Shown piece by piece: positions 8,790 to 16,502 of a DNA stretch of 64,000 nt (positions are counted from its first letter, which is position 1; each line of letters starts with the position of its first letter). The notes beneath the pieces were generated by a model. It was given only the letters and a program-made list of their open reading frames with translations. It did no database searches and had not been told where the DNA came from. The stretch is taken from assembly GCF_000739915.1 (NCBI RefSeq), contig NZ_BBJT01000003.1:682001-746000 (forward strand), written 5' to 3'. The translations under genes and the position numbers were made by a program. Origin of the DNA: Paenibacillus chitinolyticus NBRC 15660 (GTDB taxonomy: Bacteria; Bacillota; Bacilli; Paenibacillales; NBRC-103111).

Positions 8790-10220
8790 TTACGCTTCCT
8801 GCGGCACTCTGTACGTCCAGCCGCGCACGTCCGTGAAGCGGCCTTCGATCGCCGCAGCCGCGGCCATCTCCGGAGAAACAAGGTGCGTTCTGCCTCCGCG
8901 GCCCTGACGGCCTTCGAAGTTGCGGTTCGATGTGGACGCGCAGCGCTCGCCCGGGCTGAGAACGTCCGGATTCATGGCGAGGCACATGCTGCAGCCCGCA
9001 TCGCGCCATTCGAAACCCGCTTCGATAAAGATTTTATCGAGGCCTTCTTTCTCGGCCTGCAGCTTAACGCGGCCCGAACCGGGAACGACGATGGCGTTGA
9101 CGTTCGCATTGACTTTGTAGCCGCTCGCCACGGCCGCCGCACGACGCAGATCCTCGATGCGGCCGTTCGTGCAGGAGCCGATGAATACGCGGTCGACGGC
9201 AAGCTCCGTCATCGGTGTTCCGGGCTCAAGGCCCATATATTCAAGCGCCTTCTCGGCCGCTTTACGCTCGTTCTCCGTCGTCATTTCCTGCGGGTTAGGC
9301 ACACTGCTCGTTACGCCCGTGCCCATGCCCGGGCTCGTGCCCCAGGTAACCTGCGGAACGAGGGACGCGGCGTCGAAGTCAACGACGAGGTCGTAGGATG
9401 CGCCTTCGTCCGTAGTCAGCAGCTTCCAGGCTTCGACCGATTGATCGAAAGCCGCGTCCTGCGGTACATACTGGCGGCCGCGCAGGTATTCGAACGTCGT
9501 CTCGTCAGGCGCGATCAGTCCCGCTCTCGCACCGGCCTCGATCGACATGTTGCAGACGGTCATGCGCTCTTCCATGGACAATCCGCGGATCGCTTCGCCC
9601 GTGTATTCGATGACGTAGCCTGTCGCAAAGTCCGTTCCGTACTGGGCGATAATGCCCAGAATAAGATCCTTTGCGGTCACGCCTACGGGCAGGGCGCCGT
9701 TCACGCGGACTTCCAGCGTCTTCGGCTTCGCCTGCTGCAGCGTCTGGGTAGCCATCACGTGCTCGACTTCGCTTGTGCCGATACCGAACGCCAGGGCGCC
9801 GAAAGCACCGTGCGTGGACGTATGGCTGTCGCCGCAAACGATCGTCTTGCCCGGATGAGTCAAGCCGAGTTCAGGCCCCATAACGTGGACAACGCCTTGA
9901 TCCACATGGTTCAGGTCGAACAGGGTAACGCCAAAATCGCGGCAGTTCTGCGAAAGCGTGTCGATCTGTTGCTTGGAAATCGGATCTTTGATGTTAAAAC
10001 GGTCTTTCGTAGGCACGTTGTGGTCCATCGTGGCAAAAGTCAGCTCCGGACGGCGCACCCGGCGCCCGCTGAGACGGAGTCCTTCAAAAGCCTGCGGAGA
10101 AGTTACCTCATGCACAAGATGAAGATCGATATACAAGATGCTCGGTTTTCCTTCTTCCTGGTAAATCACGTGGTTGTTCCAAATTTTTTCGAATAATGTT
10201 TTTTTGCTCATGTCGCTCAC
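8790..10220 (-). CDS. leuC: 3-isopropylmalate dehydratase large subunit
   Basis: A 476-residue aconitase-family large subunit. The three cysteines that hold the [4Fe-4S] cluster are in [12 protein letters not shown] and [12 protein letters not shown]. An N-terminal DHNVPT motif and [13 protein letters not shown] are also typical. The length matches the family. The gene is transcribed divergently from a LysR-type regulator across a 120-bp intergenic region that carries two dyads, which suggests local control of leuCD by that regulator. Confidence 0.96.
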   Translation of the reverse strand: MSDMSKKTLFEKIWNNHVIYQEEGKPSILYIDLHLVHEVTSPQAFEGLRLSGRRVRRPELTFATMDHNVPTKDRFNIKDPISKQQIDTLSQNCRDFGVTLFDLNHVDQGVVHVMGPELGLTHPGKTIVCGDSHTSTHGAFGALAFGIGTSEVEHVMATQTLQQAKPKTLEVRVNGALPVGVTAKDLILGIIAQYGTDFATGYVIEYTGEAIRGLSMEERMTVCNMSIEAGARAGLIAPDETTFEYLRGRQYVPQDAAFDQSVEAWKLLTTDEGASYDLVVDFDAASLVPQVTWGTSPGMGTGVTSSVPNPQEMTTENERKAAEKALEYMGLEPGTPMTELAVDRVFIGSCTNGRIEDLRRAAAVASGYKVNANVNAIVVPGSGRVKLQAEKEGLDKIFIEAGFEWRDAGCSMCLAMNPDVLSPGERCASTSNRNFEGRQGRGGRTHLVSPEMAAAAAIEGRFTDVRGWTYRVPQEA

Positions 10221-10247
10221 CCCAGATAAAGATTCCGTTAATTAATT

Positions 10248-10264
10248 GATAATCTTATGCTATC
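10248..10264. promoter_or_regulatory. Dyad in the leuC/LysR intergenic region
   Basis: GATA-N9-TATC is a perfect inverted repeat in the divergent promoter region, about 30 bp upstream of leuC. Its form and place fit a LysR-type regulator site that would act on leuCD. No binding data are available from sequence alone. Confidence 0.4.
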
Positions 10265-10300
10265 ATTTCTTTCTTCATTGTTCCAAGATATAATAACTAT

Positions 10301-10314
10301 AACCTTCATAGGTA
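10301..10314. promoter_or_regulatory. Second dyad, proximal to the LysR gene
   Basis: ACCT-TCAT-AGGT is a perfect 4+4 inverted repeat 27 bp upstream of the LysR gene start. LysR regulators usually bind an upstream recognition site and repress their own promoter, and this location would suit autoregulation. This is inference from position. Confidence 0.35.
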
Positions 10315-10340
10315 AAACCAATAATTAGAGGAGCCTTCAT

Positions 10341-11255
10341 ATGGAACTTCGCCAACTGCAATACGCCGTACAAATCGCACTGGAGCGCAATTTCTCGCGG
10401 GCGGCCGAAAAGCTTCATATCGCCCAGCCTTCGCTCAGCCAGCAGTTGTCCAAACTCGAACGCGAAATAGGCGTTCTGCTTTTCCAGCGCAGCACCAACT
10501 CGGTAGAGCTGACTCACGCCGGTTCTATTTTTGTAGATAAAGCCCAGGCCATTCTTGATTCGCTCGAGCAGTTGAAGCAGGAGATGGAAGATATCTCCCA
10601 GATGAAAAAGGGCAAGCTCGTTGTCGGAAGCATGCCGATCACCGGCTCTACGATCATGCCCTATGTGCTGCCCGTCTTCCAGTCCGCCTACCCGGATATC
10701 GAGGTCGTTCTCGTCGAGGAGACTTCCGCCAATCTGGAGAAATTGACGACCAGCGGCCAGACGGACATCTCCCTGCTCTCCCTCCCCTTGCAGGAAGATT
10801 CGCTCGTATACTCCCACCTGCTGGAAGAAGAAATCGTCATCGCTTTTCCGCCAAGCCACCCTCTTGCCAAGCGTCACATGGAAAACGGGGAGCCTGTCAC
10901 GATCTCCGAGCTCGAAAACGAAGCGTTCATCGCGCTCAAGAAAGGCCAGGGGTTCCGCAAAATCAACGTCGCTCTGTGTCAGGAAGCCGGCTTCACTCCG
11001 AATATCGTCTTCGAGAGTTCCAACATGGAGACGGTTCAGTCTCTTGTCGCCGCCGGAATGGGCATCGCCTTCGTTCCTTATCTGATCGCCAAAAGAACGC
11101 GCAGCGAGCTGTCCCCTATTCACCTTCCGCTCCGGAATCATCCGTCCCGGACGCTCGTGATCGCCCACAGGCGGGGGCGTTACCTGTCGAAGGCGGCAGA
11201 CGCCTTTATCGAGACGATTCAGGCGGTCATGAAGGAACAGGGCAGCTTCGAATAA
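10341..11255 (+). CDS. LysR-family transcriptional regulator
   Basis: A 304-residue LysR regulator. The N-terminal winged helix-turn-helix (RNFSRAAEKLHIAQPSLSQQLSKLEREIGVLLFQR) occupies residues 16-50, followed by a linker helix and a periplasmic-binding-protein-like effector domain (about 90-295). It is divergent from leuC, the usual arrangement for a LysR regulator and its target. The effector could be a leucine-pathway intermediate, by analogy with LeuO or IlvY-like systems, but this is not shown by the sequence. The start has GAGGAG 9 nt upstream. Confidence 0.9.
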   Translation: MELRQLQYAVQIALERNFSRAAEKLHIAQPSLSQQLSKLEREIGVLLFQRSTNSVELTHAGSIFVDKAQAILDSLEQLKQEMEDISQMKKGKLVVGSMPITGSTIMPYVLPVFQSAYPDIEVVLVEETSANLEKLTTSGQTDISLLSLPLQEDSLVYSHLLEEEIVIAFPPSHPLAKRHMENGEPVTISELENEAFIALKKGQGFRKINVALCQEAGFTPNIVFESSNMETVQSLVAAGMGIAFVPYLIAKRTRSELSPIHLPLRNHPSRTLVIAHRRGRYLSKAADAFIETIQAVMKEQGSFE

Positions 11256-11287
11256 GCGGATATAAGGAATTCGTGCAGCCTCCATTT

Positions 11288-11313
11288 GTTTCATCTCGCT
11301 TCCTGCCGGGTAG
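11288..11313 (+). promoter_or_regulatory. SigB-type promoter upstream of yeaQ-like gene
   Basis: GTTTCA (11288-11293), 14-nt spacer, GGGTAG (11308-11313). It is close to the Bacillus sigma-B consensus GTTTAA-N12-15-GGGWAW and has the same spacing as the rsbV and dps elements in this window. The predicted transcript start is about 37 nt before the ATG. Confidence 0.65.
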
Positions 11314-11356
11314 AAAAAAGTACGGCAGAATCAACAAGAGAAAGGGGAGTGGAACC

Positions 11357-11617
11357 ATGATAGGCTTCATTATTACCATTATAATGGCCGTAGTCATCGG
11401 GATTATCGGCGACGCGATCGTCAGAAGCAATATGCCGGGAGGCATACTGGGATCCATGCTGGCCGGTTTTGTCGGAGCGTGGCTCGGTTCATTGCTTCTC
11501 GGCAGCTGGGGTCCCGAAATCGGCGGCTTCTCTGTCATTCCGGCTATTATCGGTGCAGCGTTATTCGTTTTCCTGATCGGTCTTGCCAGCCGTGCTTTTC
11601 ACCGCACCAATGCTTAA
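11357..11617 (+). CDS. GlsB/YeaQ/YmgE-family (transglycosylase-associated) membrane protein
   Basis: An 86-residue, very hydrophobic protein with three predicted membrane helices and glycine-rich motifs (GDAIVRSNMPGGILGSMLAG, and GGFSVIPAIIGA) typical of the GlsB/YeaQ/YmgE family. Members are stress-induced small membrane proteins of unclear mechanism. The start at 11357 is set by AGGGGAG a few bases upstream; a longer in-frame extension overlaps the LysR gene and is not credible. A SigB-type promoter lies upstream, in keeping with stress induction of this family in other Bacilli. Confidence 0.85.
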   Translation: MIGFIITIIMAVVIGIIGDAIVRSNMPGGILGSMLAGFVGAWLGSLLLGSWGPEIGGFSVIPAIIGAALFVFLIGLASRAFHRTNA

Positions 11618-11696
11618 CACGCGGAAACACTTCACATTTCTATAAATGTATTCTGTGTTTTAAAAAACTGATATTCAGGTAAAGGAGATGGATCAC

Positions 11697-12062
11697 ATGT
11701 CTAACGAATCCAAAGGTAATGGCGTATTGCTTGGTACTCTGGTAGGTGCAGGTGTAGGCGCGATCACCGCCCTTCTTCTTGCCCCTAAAACAGGCCGTGA
11801 AATGAGAGAAGATCTCTCGGCCAAATATTCCGAATGGATGGCGAAAGGTCAAGAACTCGCATCCGACGCCAAAACGAAAGTTGCGGATGTTGCCAGCCGC
11901 GTGAACGAACAGACCAGCAATCTGGTTGACCGTTCGAAGGATTTGGTAAACAGCGCAGCGGACTCCACCAACCGCGCTCTCGATAATGTGAAAGAAATGA
12001 AAGAAGAGCGTACGGACCAGATGCTTAACAGCATGGACTCGTCCAACAAACCGATGAACTGA
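11697..12062 (+). CDS. YtxH-domain stress protein
   Basis: A 121-residue protein with one N-terminal membrane segment (GVLLGTLVGAGVGAITALLLAP, residues 8-29) followed by the KTGREMREDL motif of YtxH proteins and a long charged, helical tail that is probably coiled coil. YtxH is a general stress protein of the SigB/SigH regulons in Bacillus. The start is placed at 11697 because AAAGGAG (11681-11687) abuts the earlier ATG at 11688 and leaves correct spacing only for the second. It lies 80 nt after the yeaQ-like gene and may share its transcript. Confidence 0.82.
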   Translation: MSNESKGNGVLLGTLVGAGVGAITALLLAPKTGREMREDLSAKYSEWMAKGQELASDAKTKVADVASRVNEQTSNLVDRSKDLVNSAADSTNRALDNVKEMKEERTDQMLNSMDSSNKPMN

Positions 12063-12103
12063 ACCGCTTCGGGAACATCCCATTGAAATTGTTCCGAGCA
12101 TCG

Positions 12104-12137
12104 GCAGCCAGCTTCTCTGCGGAGAGCTGGCTGTTTT
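12104..12137 (+). terminator. Intrinsic terminator after the YtxH gene
   Basis: CAGCCAGC pairs with GCTGGCTG around a TCTCTGCGG-containing loop and is followed by TTTT. Confidence 0.75.
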
Positions 12138-12191
12138 GGCGAAAGCCGCCCCCAGGAGCCGTTCAAACTGACCGAAAGAGGTGCATTCCGT

Positions 12192-12521
12192 ATGAGACAT
12201 TCTTCTCCCACCCGTGAGCGCCGAGTCCCTGGAGAGGTACCGATTCCTTCCCAGGAACCGAGCCGGAAGGAATTGGCGCTGGAACGCCTTGCCACCATCC
12301 TGGAACGCTCCGAGTATAAAGATGTGCTCGAAAATTATCTCAATCCGCGCAAACGGATTATTACGAATTTTACGGCCGGCCTAGCCAGAGGCTTGGGGCT
12401 GACGATCGGTACCACGGTTGTTGTCGCTCTGCTCGGCTGGATCGTTTCCCAGTTCCTATCCATGCCGATCATCGGGGAATTTATCGCGAAGCTCGTATCC
12501 TACGTGGATATGTATAAATAA
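12192..12521 (+). CDS. DUF5665-type small membrane protein
   Basis: A 109-residue protein with a charged N-terminal half (residues 1-50) and one or two hydrophobic segments in the C-terminal half (TIGTTVVVALLGWIVSQFL and a second weaker stretch). The pattern NPRKRIITNFTAGLARGLG before the membrane segment is typical of DUF5665 proteins of Firmicutes, whose function is unknown. AGAGGTG precedes the ATG. It stands alone between two terminators. I found no SigB-type promoter for it. Confidence 0.72.
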   Translation: MRHSSPTRERRVPGEVPIPSQEPSRKELALERLATILERSEYKDVLENYLNPRKRIITNFTAGLARGLGLTIGTTVVVALLGWIVSQFLSMPIIGEFIAKLVSYVDMYK

Positions 12522-12526
12522 AACGA

Positions 12527-12566
12527 AGACTGCTCGGCGGGCCAAAGGCTCGGGCAGTCTTTTTTC
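12527..12566 (+). terminator. Intrinsic terminator after the DUF5665 gene
   Basis: AGACTGC pairs with GCAGTCT, followed by six T, immediately after the stop codon. Confidence 0.78.
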
Positions 12567-12572
12567 TTCTAC

Positions 12573-12612
12573 AAAAAACAGCCCGGAAGCAGATCACTCT
12601 GCCCCGGACTGT
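12573..12612 (-). terminator. Intrinsic terminator of the 104-aa gene
   Basis: On the minus strand ACAGTCCGG pairs with CCGGGCTGT (one wobble pair), followed by six T. It faces the preceding plus-strand terminator in a convergent arrangement. Confidence 0.72.
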
Positions 12613-12622
12613 CGTTATTTCA

Positions 12623-12937
12623 TTATGCAAAGAGTGCATTCACTTGTTCACTCTGCATCTCTTCGTTCAGAATTTTGCTGACCGGAATCGGATGTTTATC
12701 CGGCTTTACCAGGAAAGTCTCCTGCAGGTAAAACCCGTTTTCTTTCGCCTTGGCGTAGGTTTCACAAAAATGATCGGCTGCACGGACCGCACGGTAGAAT
12801 TCTGAATACGTTTCCAAAACATTCCCATTGCCAAGCGGGTTCGTACTAGCACGTATACAAAGCTGATAAGTTGCTCCGTCAACTTCACGAACCAGAATCT
12901 CGCTGCCTTCACAGTCGATCGTATATTTGACTGTCAT
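12623..12937 (-). CDS. Hypothetical 104-aa protein, likely stress-regulated
   Basis: A 104-residue soluble protein (MTVKYTIDCEGSEILVREVDG...) with no recognised motif, no signal peptide and no membrane helix. The start at 12937 is preferred because GGAGG lies at a usable distance; the upstream ATG at 12955 overlaps that box. The gene lies alone between a terminator and corA. A sequence matching the SigB promoter consensus lies about 57 nt upstream, so it is probably a general-stress gene. Function unknown. Confidence 0.7.
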   Translation of the reverse strand: MTVKYTIDCEGSEILVREVDGATYQLCIRASTNPLGNGNVLETYSEFYRAVRAADHFCETYAKAKENGFYLQETFLVKPDKHPIPVSKILNEEMQSEQVNALFA

Positions 12938-12993
12938 AAGACTCACCGCCTCCATTATAGTGGGAATACATTTTAATTGGGTATGGATAGTAT

Positions 12994-13020
12994 TTACCCA
13001 TGTTTCCCCCTACTTGAAAC
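12994..13020 (-). promoter_or_regulatory. SigB-type promoter for the 104-aa gene
   Basis: On the minus strand GTTTCA (13015-13020), 15-nt spacer, GGGTAA (12994-12999). The match to the SigB consensus is good, with a spacer one base longer than the other elements in this window. Confidence 0.6.
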
Positions 13021-13084
13021 CGTTTCTTCTGGCAGCCGTCCGTTATCCGAAAAACCGGACCGGCCTCTTACGAAGCCCATCCGT

Positions 13085-14026
13085 TTATTTCAGATTGGAA
13101 TTTTTGTTTTTCCCCTTGATAATATCGCCTGTCCAGCCCTTCCAATGAAGCCAGCCGAGGACTACAATAGGGAGAGCGACGATGAGACCCAAGGCCAGAT
13201 AATAGCCCGCCGTCCACTTCAGCTCCGGCATATTCTCGAAGTTCATGCCCCATATTCCCGCCAGCATCGTAGGCGGCGCAAATACGGCCGTAAAGACCGT
13301 CAACGTCTTCGTAATCTCATTCCCACGGTAGTTCGCAATACTCGTATCCAAGGCCAGCAGAGCCTCTACCTCTTCCGTATACAGCTTCAGCCGCGTCATA
13401 ATCCGCTCGATTTTGATGCACATTCTGCGGTGTTCCAATCCTTCTTCCATATTCTCGACAAACAACTCTTTGGTCGTCATCATCGTGTCTTTGAGCGGAC
13501 GCACCCATTTGGTCAGGTCCAGCAGCTCGTGACGGCGGTCAAGGATGCGGTCCAGCAGTTTGGAATTGTTTCTTTTTCTCATATGCTCCCCGACCTGGCG
13601 CATCTTTTTCTCATATTCCGTCAGAACATGCAGCAGCCGCTCCGCGATATAGCCAAGGATAACGAAAAGGCCTTCCAGCGCATTCTTGGCATTCAAGGCC
13701 TGTTCGCGGATCAAGTCCGGATCGAAGGGAGACAGCAGCTCTTCTTTGAAATTGATCGTAACCAGATGATGCTCGTTGACTAGAAAATGAAAGATCGGAG
13801 TGCCTTCCCGGCATTTGGAATCAAAATCGTAATAAAAAGCCCCCTCCAGCAGCTCGCTTCCTTTATGACGGTATAAACGGGCCTCGAACGGTTCCGCTGC
13901 GGCCTGTTTCACAAGCGGCTTCAGCTCTTCGGGCAGCGCATCGACCGCTACATTCAGATCTCCTTCCTTATCATGCAGGTCGTGCCAAACCCAATTCGAT
14001 GAAGATTCCAGCTCTTTATCTTCCAT
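13085..14026 (-). CDS. corA: CorA-family magnesium/divalent cation transporter
   Basis: A 313-residue membrane protein. The long N-terminal cytoplasmic domain is followed by the pore-helix signature GMN (in IWGMNFENMP, about residue 255) and a second C-terminal membrane segment ending in a basic tail (KGKNKNSNLK). CorA forms homopentamers that pass Mg2+ and related ions. ATG 14026 is chosen because AAGGAAGG (14033-14040) lies 6 nt upstream; the in-frame GTG at 14032 abuts that box. It lies downstream of sigB but behind the sigB terminator, so it is probably transcribed separately. Confidence 0.9.
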   Translation of the reverse strand: MEDKELESSSNWVWHDLHDKEGDLNVAVDALPEELKPLVKQAAAEPFEARLYRHKGSELLEGAFYYDFDSKCREGTPIFHFLVNEHHLVTINFKEELLSPFDPDLIREQALNAKNALEGLFVILGYIAERLLHVLTEYEKKMRQVGEHMRKRNNSKLLDRILDRRHELLDLTKWVRPLKDTMMTTKELFVENMEEGLEHRRMCIKIERIMTRLKLYTEEVEALLALDTSIANYRGNEITKTLTVFTAVFAPPTMLAGIWGMNFENMPELKWTAGYYLALGLIVALPIVVLGWLHWKGWTGDIIKGKNKNSNLK

Positions 14027-14058
14027 GTACACCCTTCCTTTACCAGAATGCTGTCATT

Positions 14059-14091
14059 AAAAAAGAACACGCTATAGCAACGTGTTCTTTT
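14059..14091 (-). terminator. Intrinsic terminator of rsbV-rsbW-sigB
   Basis: A perfect 11-bp stem (AAAAGAACACG / CGTGTTCTTTT) around a 9-nt loop, followed on the minus strand by a T-run. It lies about 30 nt beyond the sigB stop. Confidence 0.82.
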
Positions 14092-14119
14092 CTGCAGGTT
14101 CTATTGCTGCATGAACGGG

Positions 14120-14899
14120 TCAAGCTCCTTCACCGGGCTTGTTCTTCTCGAAATATTTGCGCAGCTTATCCAGCGCCCTTCGCTGAATACGGGATACGCT
14201 CATTTGAGAAACGCCAAGATCCTGGGCGATGGTTCTTTGCGAATATCCATCCACGTAAGCCAGCATCAGGACTTTCTGCTCCTCAGGCTTGAGGTGGCTC
14301 AGCGCCTCCTGCAAATCGAGTTTATTGTCGACATTGAGATACTCATCCACTTGAGTACCCAATACATCGCCAATCGTCGACCCGTTCTCTTCCGTTGAAA
14401 GCGGCATGTCCAAGGACACATAATGATAGCATTCACGTCCGGCCAAAATTTCAATCGTTTCCTCGACTGTCAGACCCAGCTCTTCCGCAATCTCATTGAC
14501 ATTGGGGGAGCGTTCCAGCCGCATCGTCAGATGATCGATCGCCTGTTGGATCTGGAATCCTTTTTCTTTAATCCGTCTCGGAACCTGAATATACCAGGAC
14601 TTGTCACGAAGATAATTCTTCATGTGGCCGATAATGCTCTTCATCATATAAGCATCAAACTGCACACCGTGAGAAGGGTCAAACTGTTTAAACAGCTTCA
14701 ACAGGGAGATTTGCCCGATTTGAATCAGATCTTCATACAGATCCGGTCGGTTGCGGGACATCTTCGCTGCAGCCATTTTCACAGTAGACTCGTATTGAAT
14801 AAGCAAAGAGGTAGCGATATCATTGCATTCGGTTTCCTGATACTGTCGAATCAGATCATGGATATGCTCCATCTCTTTCCTCTCGGATTGTAATTTCAT
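14120..14899 (-). CDS. sigB: RNA polymerase sigma-B-type general stress sigma factor
   Basis: A 259-residue group 3 (SigB/SigF/SigG type) sigma factor. Region 2 (DLYEDLIQIGQISLLKLFKQFDPSHGVQFDAY, about 52-85), region 3 (RRIKEKGFQIQQAIDHLTMRL) and region 4 with a helix-turn-helix (GYSQRTIAQDLGVSQMSVSRIQRRAL, about 218-243) are all visible. Its start overlaps the rsbW stop by 4 nt (ATGA), so the two are translationally coupled. The operon order rsbV-rsbW-sigB identifies it as SigB rather than a sporulation sigma factor. A SigB-type promoter before rsbV indicates autoregulation. No rsbR/S/T/U genes lie here; a nearby REC-PP2C operon probably supplies the input. Confidence 0.93.
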   Translation of the reverse strand: MKLQSERKEMEHIHDLIRQYQETECNDIATSLLIQYESTVKMAAAKMSRNRPDLYEDLIQIGQISLLKLFKQFDPSHGVQFDAYMMKSIIGHMKNYLRDKSWYIQVPRRIKEKGFQIQQAIDHLTMRLERSPNVNEIAEELGLTVEETIEILAGRECYHYVSLDMPLSTEENGSTIGDVLGTQVDEYLNVDNKLDLQEALSHLKPEEQKVLMLAYVDGYSQRTIAQDLGVSQMSVSRIQRRALDKLRKYFEKNKPGEGA

Positions 14900-15345
14900 A
14901 CCATTTCCTCACTTTTGCTGACCAGCTTCGTTAAGATAACTACAGTCCCATGATCCCCTTTCACCTCTACATGGTCCATCAGGGCTTGCATGAGATATAA
15001 TCCGAGGCCGCCGCTGCTCACTTCATCGAGTGATTTGTTGTGCAAAGAGTCGGCGGAACCCACTTTCGTGACATGATCAAAGCTGAGACCCTGATCCTGC
15101 ACGATAATTTTAATGCCGCCTTCCACCTCTTCGAAATGAACTTCCATTTTGCCGCCCTGGCCCGGCTCGTAAGCGTGAACCACAACGTTGTTGCAAGCCT
15201 CCGAAACGGCGACTTTCATATCTTCGATATCTTCATAAGAGAACCCCATCTTGGAGCTGATTCCATAGAGCGTCAAACGGACAAGATCGATGTATTCAGC
15301 TTCAGCAGGCAACGTTAAACTCACAGTACGATTTTTGGATTCCAT
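14896..15345 (-). CDS. rsbW: Anti-sigma-B factor and serine kinase
   Basis: A 149-residue GHKL-fold kinase. The N box VSEACNNVVVHAY, the G1 box VQDQGLSFD and the G2 box GGLGLYLMQALMD show an intact ATP site. RsbW holds SigB inactive and phosphorylates RsbV; when RsbV is dephosphorylated RsbW switches partner and frees SigB. It sits between rsbV (20-nt gap) and sigB (4-nt overlap). Confidence 0.93.
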   Translation of the reverse strand: MESKNRTVSLTLPAEAEYIDLVRLTLYGISSKMGFSYEDIEDMKVAVSEACNNVVVHAYEPGQGGKMEVHFEEVEGGIKIIVQDQGLSFDHVTKVGSADSLHNKSLDEVSSGGLGLYLMQALMDHVEVKGDHGTVVILTKLVSKSEEMV

Positions 15346-15365
15346 AGACCCTTTTCTTTCCTTTC

Positions 15366-15701
15366 TTAATTCACAGTATTCGCTACAGCCGACAAAAACG
15401 GTGTCAACCCCGTAAGGTCAAACAACTTCTGGACCTTGGGAGGGATATTCTCAACCGCAAAAGACGCTTTTAAAGCGTGACGGGTTTTGATGATCGTAAG
15501 GATAACTCCGATTCCCGTGCTGTCGATATAGGTCAGTTCTTTAAGATTGAGAATAAGTTTGCGTCCCACATCTTGCACAAACGGGTCCACGTTTGTATTA
15601 AATTCGGAAGCCTTGGAAAGATCCAGCTCCCCAATCAAAGAAATGATGTTATCATCATCTGTAATTTGTTTTTCCATCCGGAATTTGTTTTCTTGCACCA
15701 T
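15366..15701 (-). CDS. rsbV: Anti-sigma factor antagonist
   Basis: A 111-residue STAS-domain protein with the phosphorylated serine in the conserved TYIDSTGIGVIL motif (about residue 62). In its unphosphorylated state it binds RsbW and releases SigB. It is first in the rsbV-rsbW-sigB operon and has AGGAGG upstream. The PP2C phosphatase that would activate it is probably encoded at 26149-27288. Confidence 0.93.
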   Translation of the reverse strand: MVQENKFRMEKQITDDDNIISLIGELDLSKASEFNTNVDPFVQDVGRKLILNLKELTYIDSTGIGVILTIIKTRHALKASFAVENIPPKVQKLFDLTGLTPFLSAVANTVN

Positions 15702-15761
15702 TTATTTGTCCTCCTTAGTAAATGACCCACCAATTATAATAACCTGCGCATACTACTTACT

Positions 15762-15787
15762 TTACCCGCCATAATTCCAAGTGAAAC
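15762..15787 (-). promoter_or_regulatory. SigB-type promoter of the rsbV-rsbW-sigB operon
   Basis: On the minus strand GTTTCA (15782-15787), exactly 14 nt, GGGTAA (15762-15767). The predicted start lies about 53 nt before rsbV. Positive autoregulation of the sigB operon from such a promoter is well known in Bacillus, Listeria and Staphylococcus. Confidence 0.75.
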
Positions 15788-15849
15788 AGCTTTTTTATCT
15801 TTCTTGTTTTTACCAGCCCGCTTCGGGCTGTTCTTTGTAAGAAGCCGTC

Positions 15850-16308
15850 TTACTTGACGGCTACGCTTTTGCTGTTCGTCGTGCGGCTCTGCTTCAATCT
15901 CTTCCACATATCGACCGCTACCGGAACCAGAGGCGCGATTCGGTTCACGATGCTTTTCGGAGAGTTCAGCTCTTTCTCCACTTTGTTTCTCATTGTATTC
16001 GTTACGGTAGCCGAGGTCTGGCGCACGGAAGTCGTAATCTCGCTTACCACATCCCCGACATTTTTAATGGTATAAAAGGTTTTATCGAGCGCATGCAGCT
16101 TGTTGCGCACGTCCAGGCTAACCTCATTGGTATGACGAAGCAGTTCGTTTGCTTCCTGGCTTACTACCGTCACCTGCTGCTGAACTTGCTGAATGGTCTG
16201 GTTCGTCTGGGCAACGAGATCGGTCACCGACCGGAGTGTCTTCACCAGAAAAACGACGAGCACCACAAAGGCAACCGCAATAACCGCTAAACTAATTTGC
16301 CATATCAT
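15850..16308 (-). CDS. DUF948 family membrane protein
   Basis: A 152-residue protein with an N-terminal membrane helix (residues 4-24) and a long helical domain rich in Q, V and T that is probably coiled coil (about 30-110), as in DUF948 proteins related to YtxG of the Bacillus ytxGHJ stress operon. The C-terminal tail is basic. A GGGAGGGGA box precedes the start. It is divergent from dps, and each gene has a SigB-type promoter in the shared region. A small GC-rich hairpin (15812-15828) follows the gene but lacks a clear T-run. Confidence 0.8.
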   Translation of the reverse strand: MIWQISLAVIAVAFVVLVVFLVKTLRSVTDLVAQTNQTIQQVQQQVTVVSQEANELLRHTNEVSLDVRNKLHALDKTFYTIKNVGDVVSEITTSVRQTSATVTNTMRNKVEKELNSPKSIVNRIAPLVPVAVDMWKRLKQSRTTNSKSVAVK

Positions 16309-16377
16309 AAGCTATCCCCTCCCTTATACGTGAACCTTGCTCATGAAACCCGCCGAATCGACCGGCTCATCTCAGTT

Positions 16378-16403
16378 TTACCACCTGCCGGGCTCTTTGA
16401 AAC
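16378..16403 (-). promoter_or_regulatory. SigB-type promoter of the DUF948 gene
   Basis: On the minus strand GTTTCA (16398-16403), 14-nt spacer, TGGTAA (16378-16383). It has one mismatch to the -10 consensus. It lies back to back with the dps promoter; the two -35 boxes are 27 bp apart. Confidence 0.58.
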
Positions 16404-16430
16404 ACTGGATTTCCCGCTATAATTTGTCTT

Positions 16431-16456
16431 GTTTCGCCGGGTGGGGCTGCGGGTAA
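16431..16456 (+). promoter_or_regulatory. SigB-type promoter of dps
   Basis: GTTTCG (16431-16436), 14-nt spacer, GGGTAA (16451-16456), about 47 nt before the dps start codon. dps is a classic SigB-regulon gene in Bacillus. Confidence 0.72.
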
Positions 16457-16502
16457 TGAGCTTGTAGAGACGACTATTCAGAGTACAAGGGAGGAAATTA
16501 AC

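Noticed and set aside
11666-11682. GTTTTA-N14-AGGTAA upstream of the YtxH gene as a SigB promoter
   Set aside because: The -10 would overlap the ribosome-binding site, so the transcript would start after it; read-through from the yeaQ-like promoter is more plausible.
15812-15828. GC-rich hairpin after the DUF948 gene as a terminator
   Set aside because: The stem is good but no T-run follows on the minus strand, so I do not call it a terminator.
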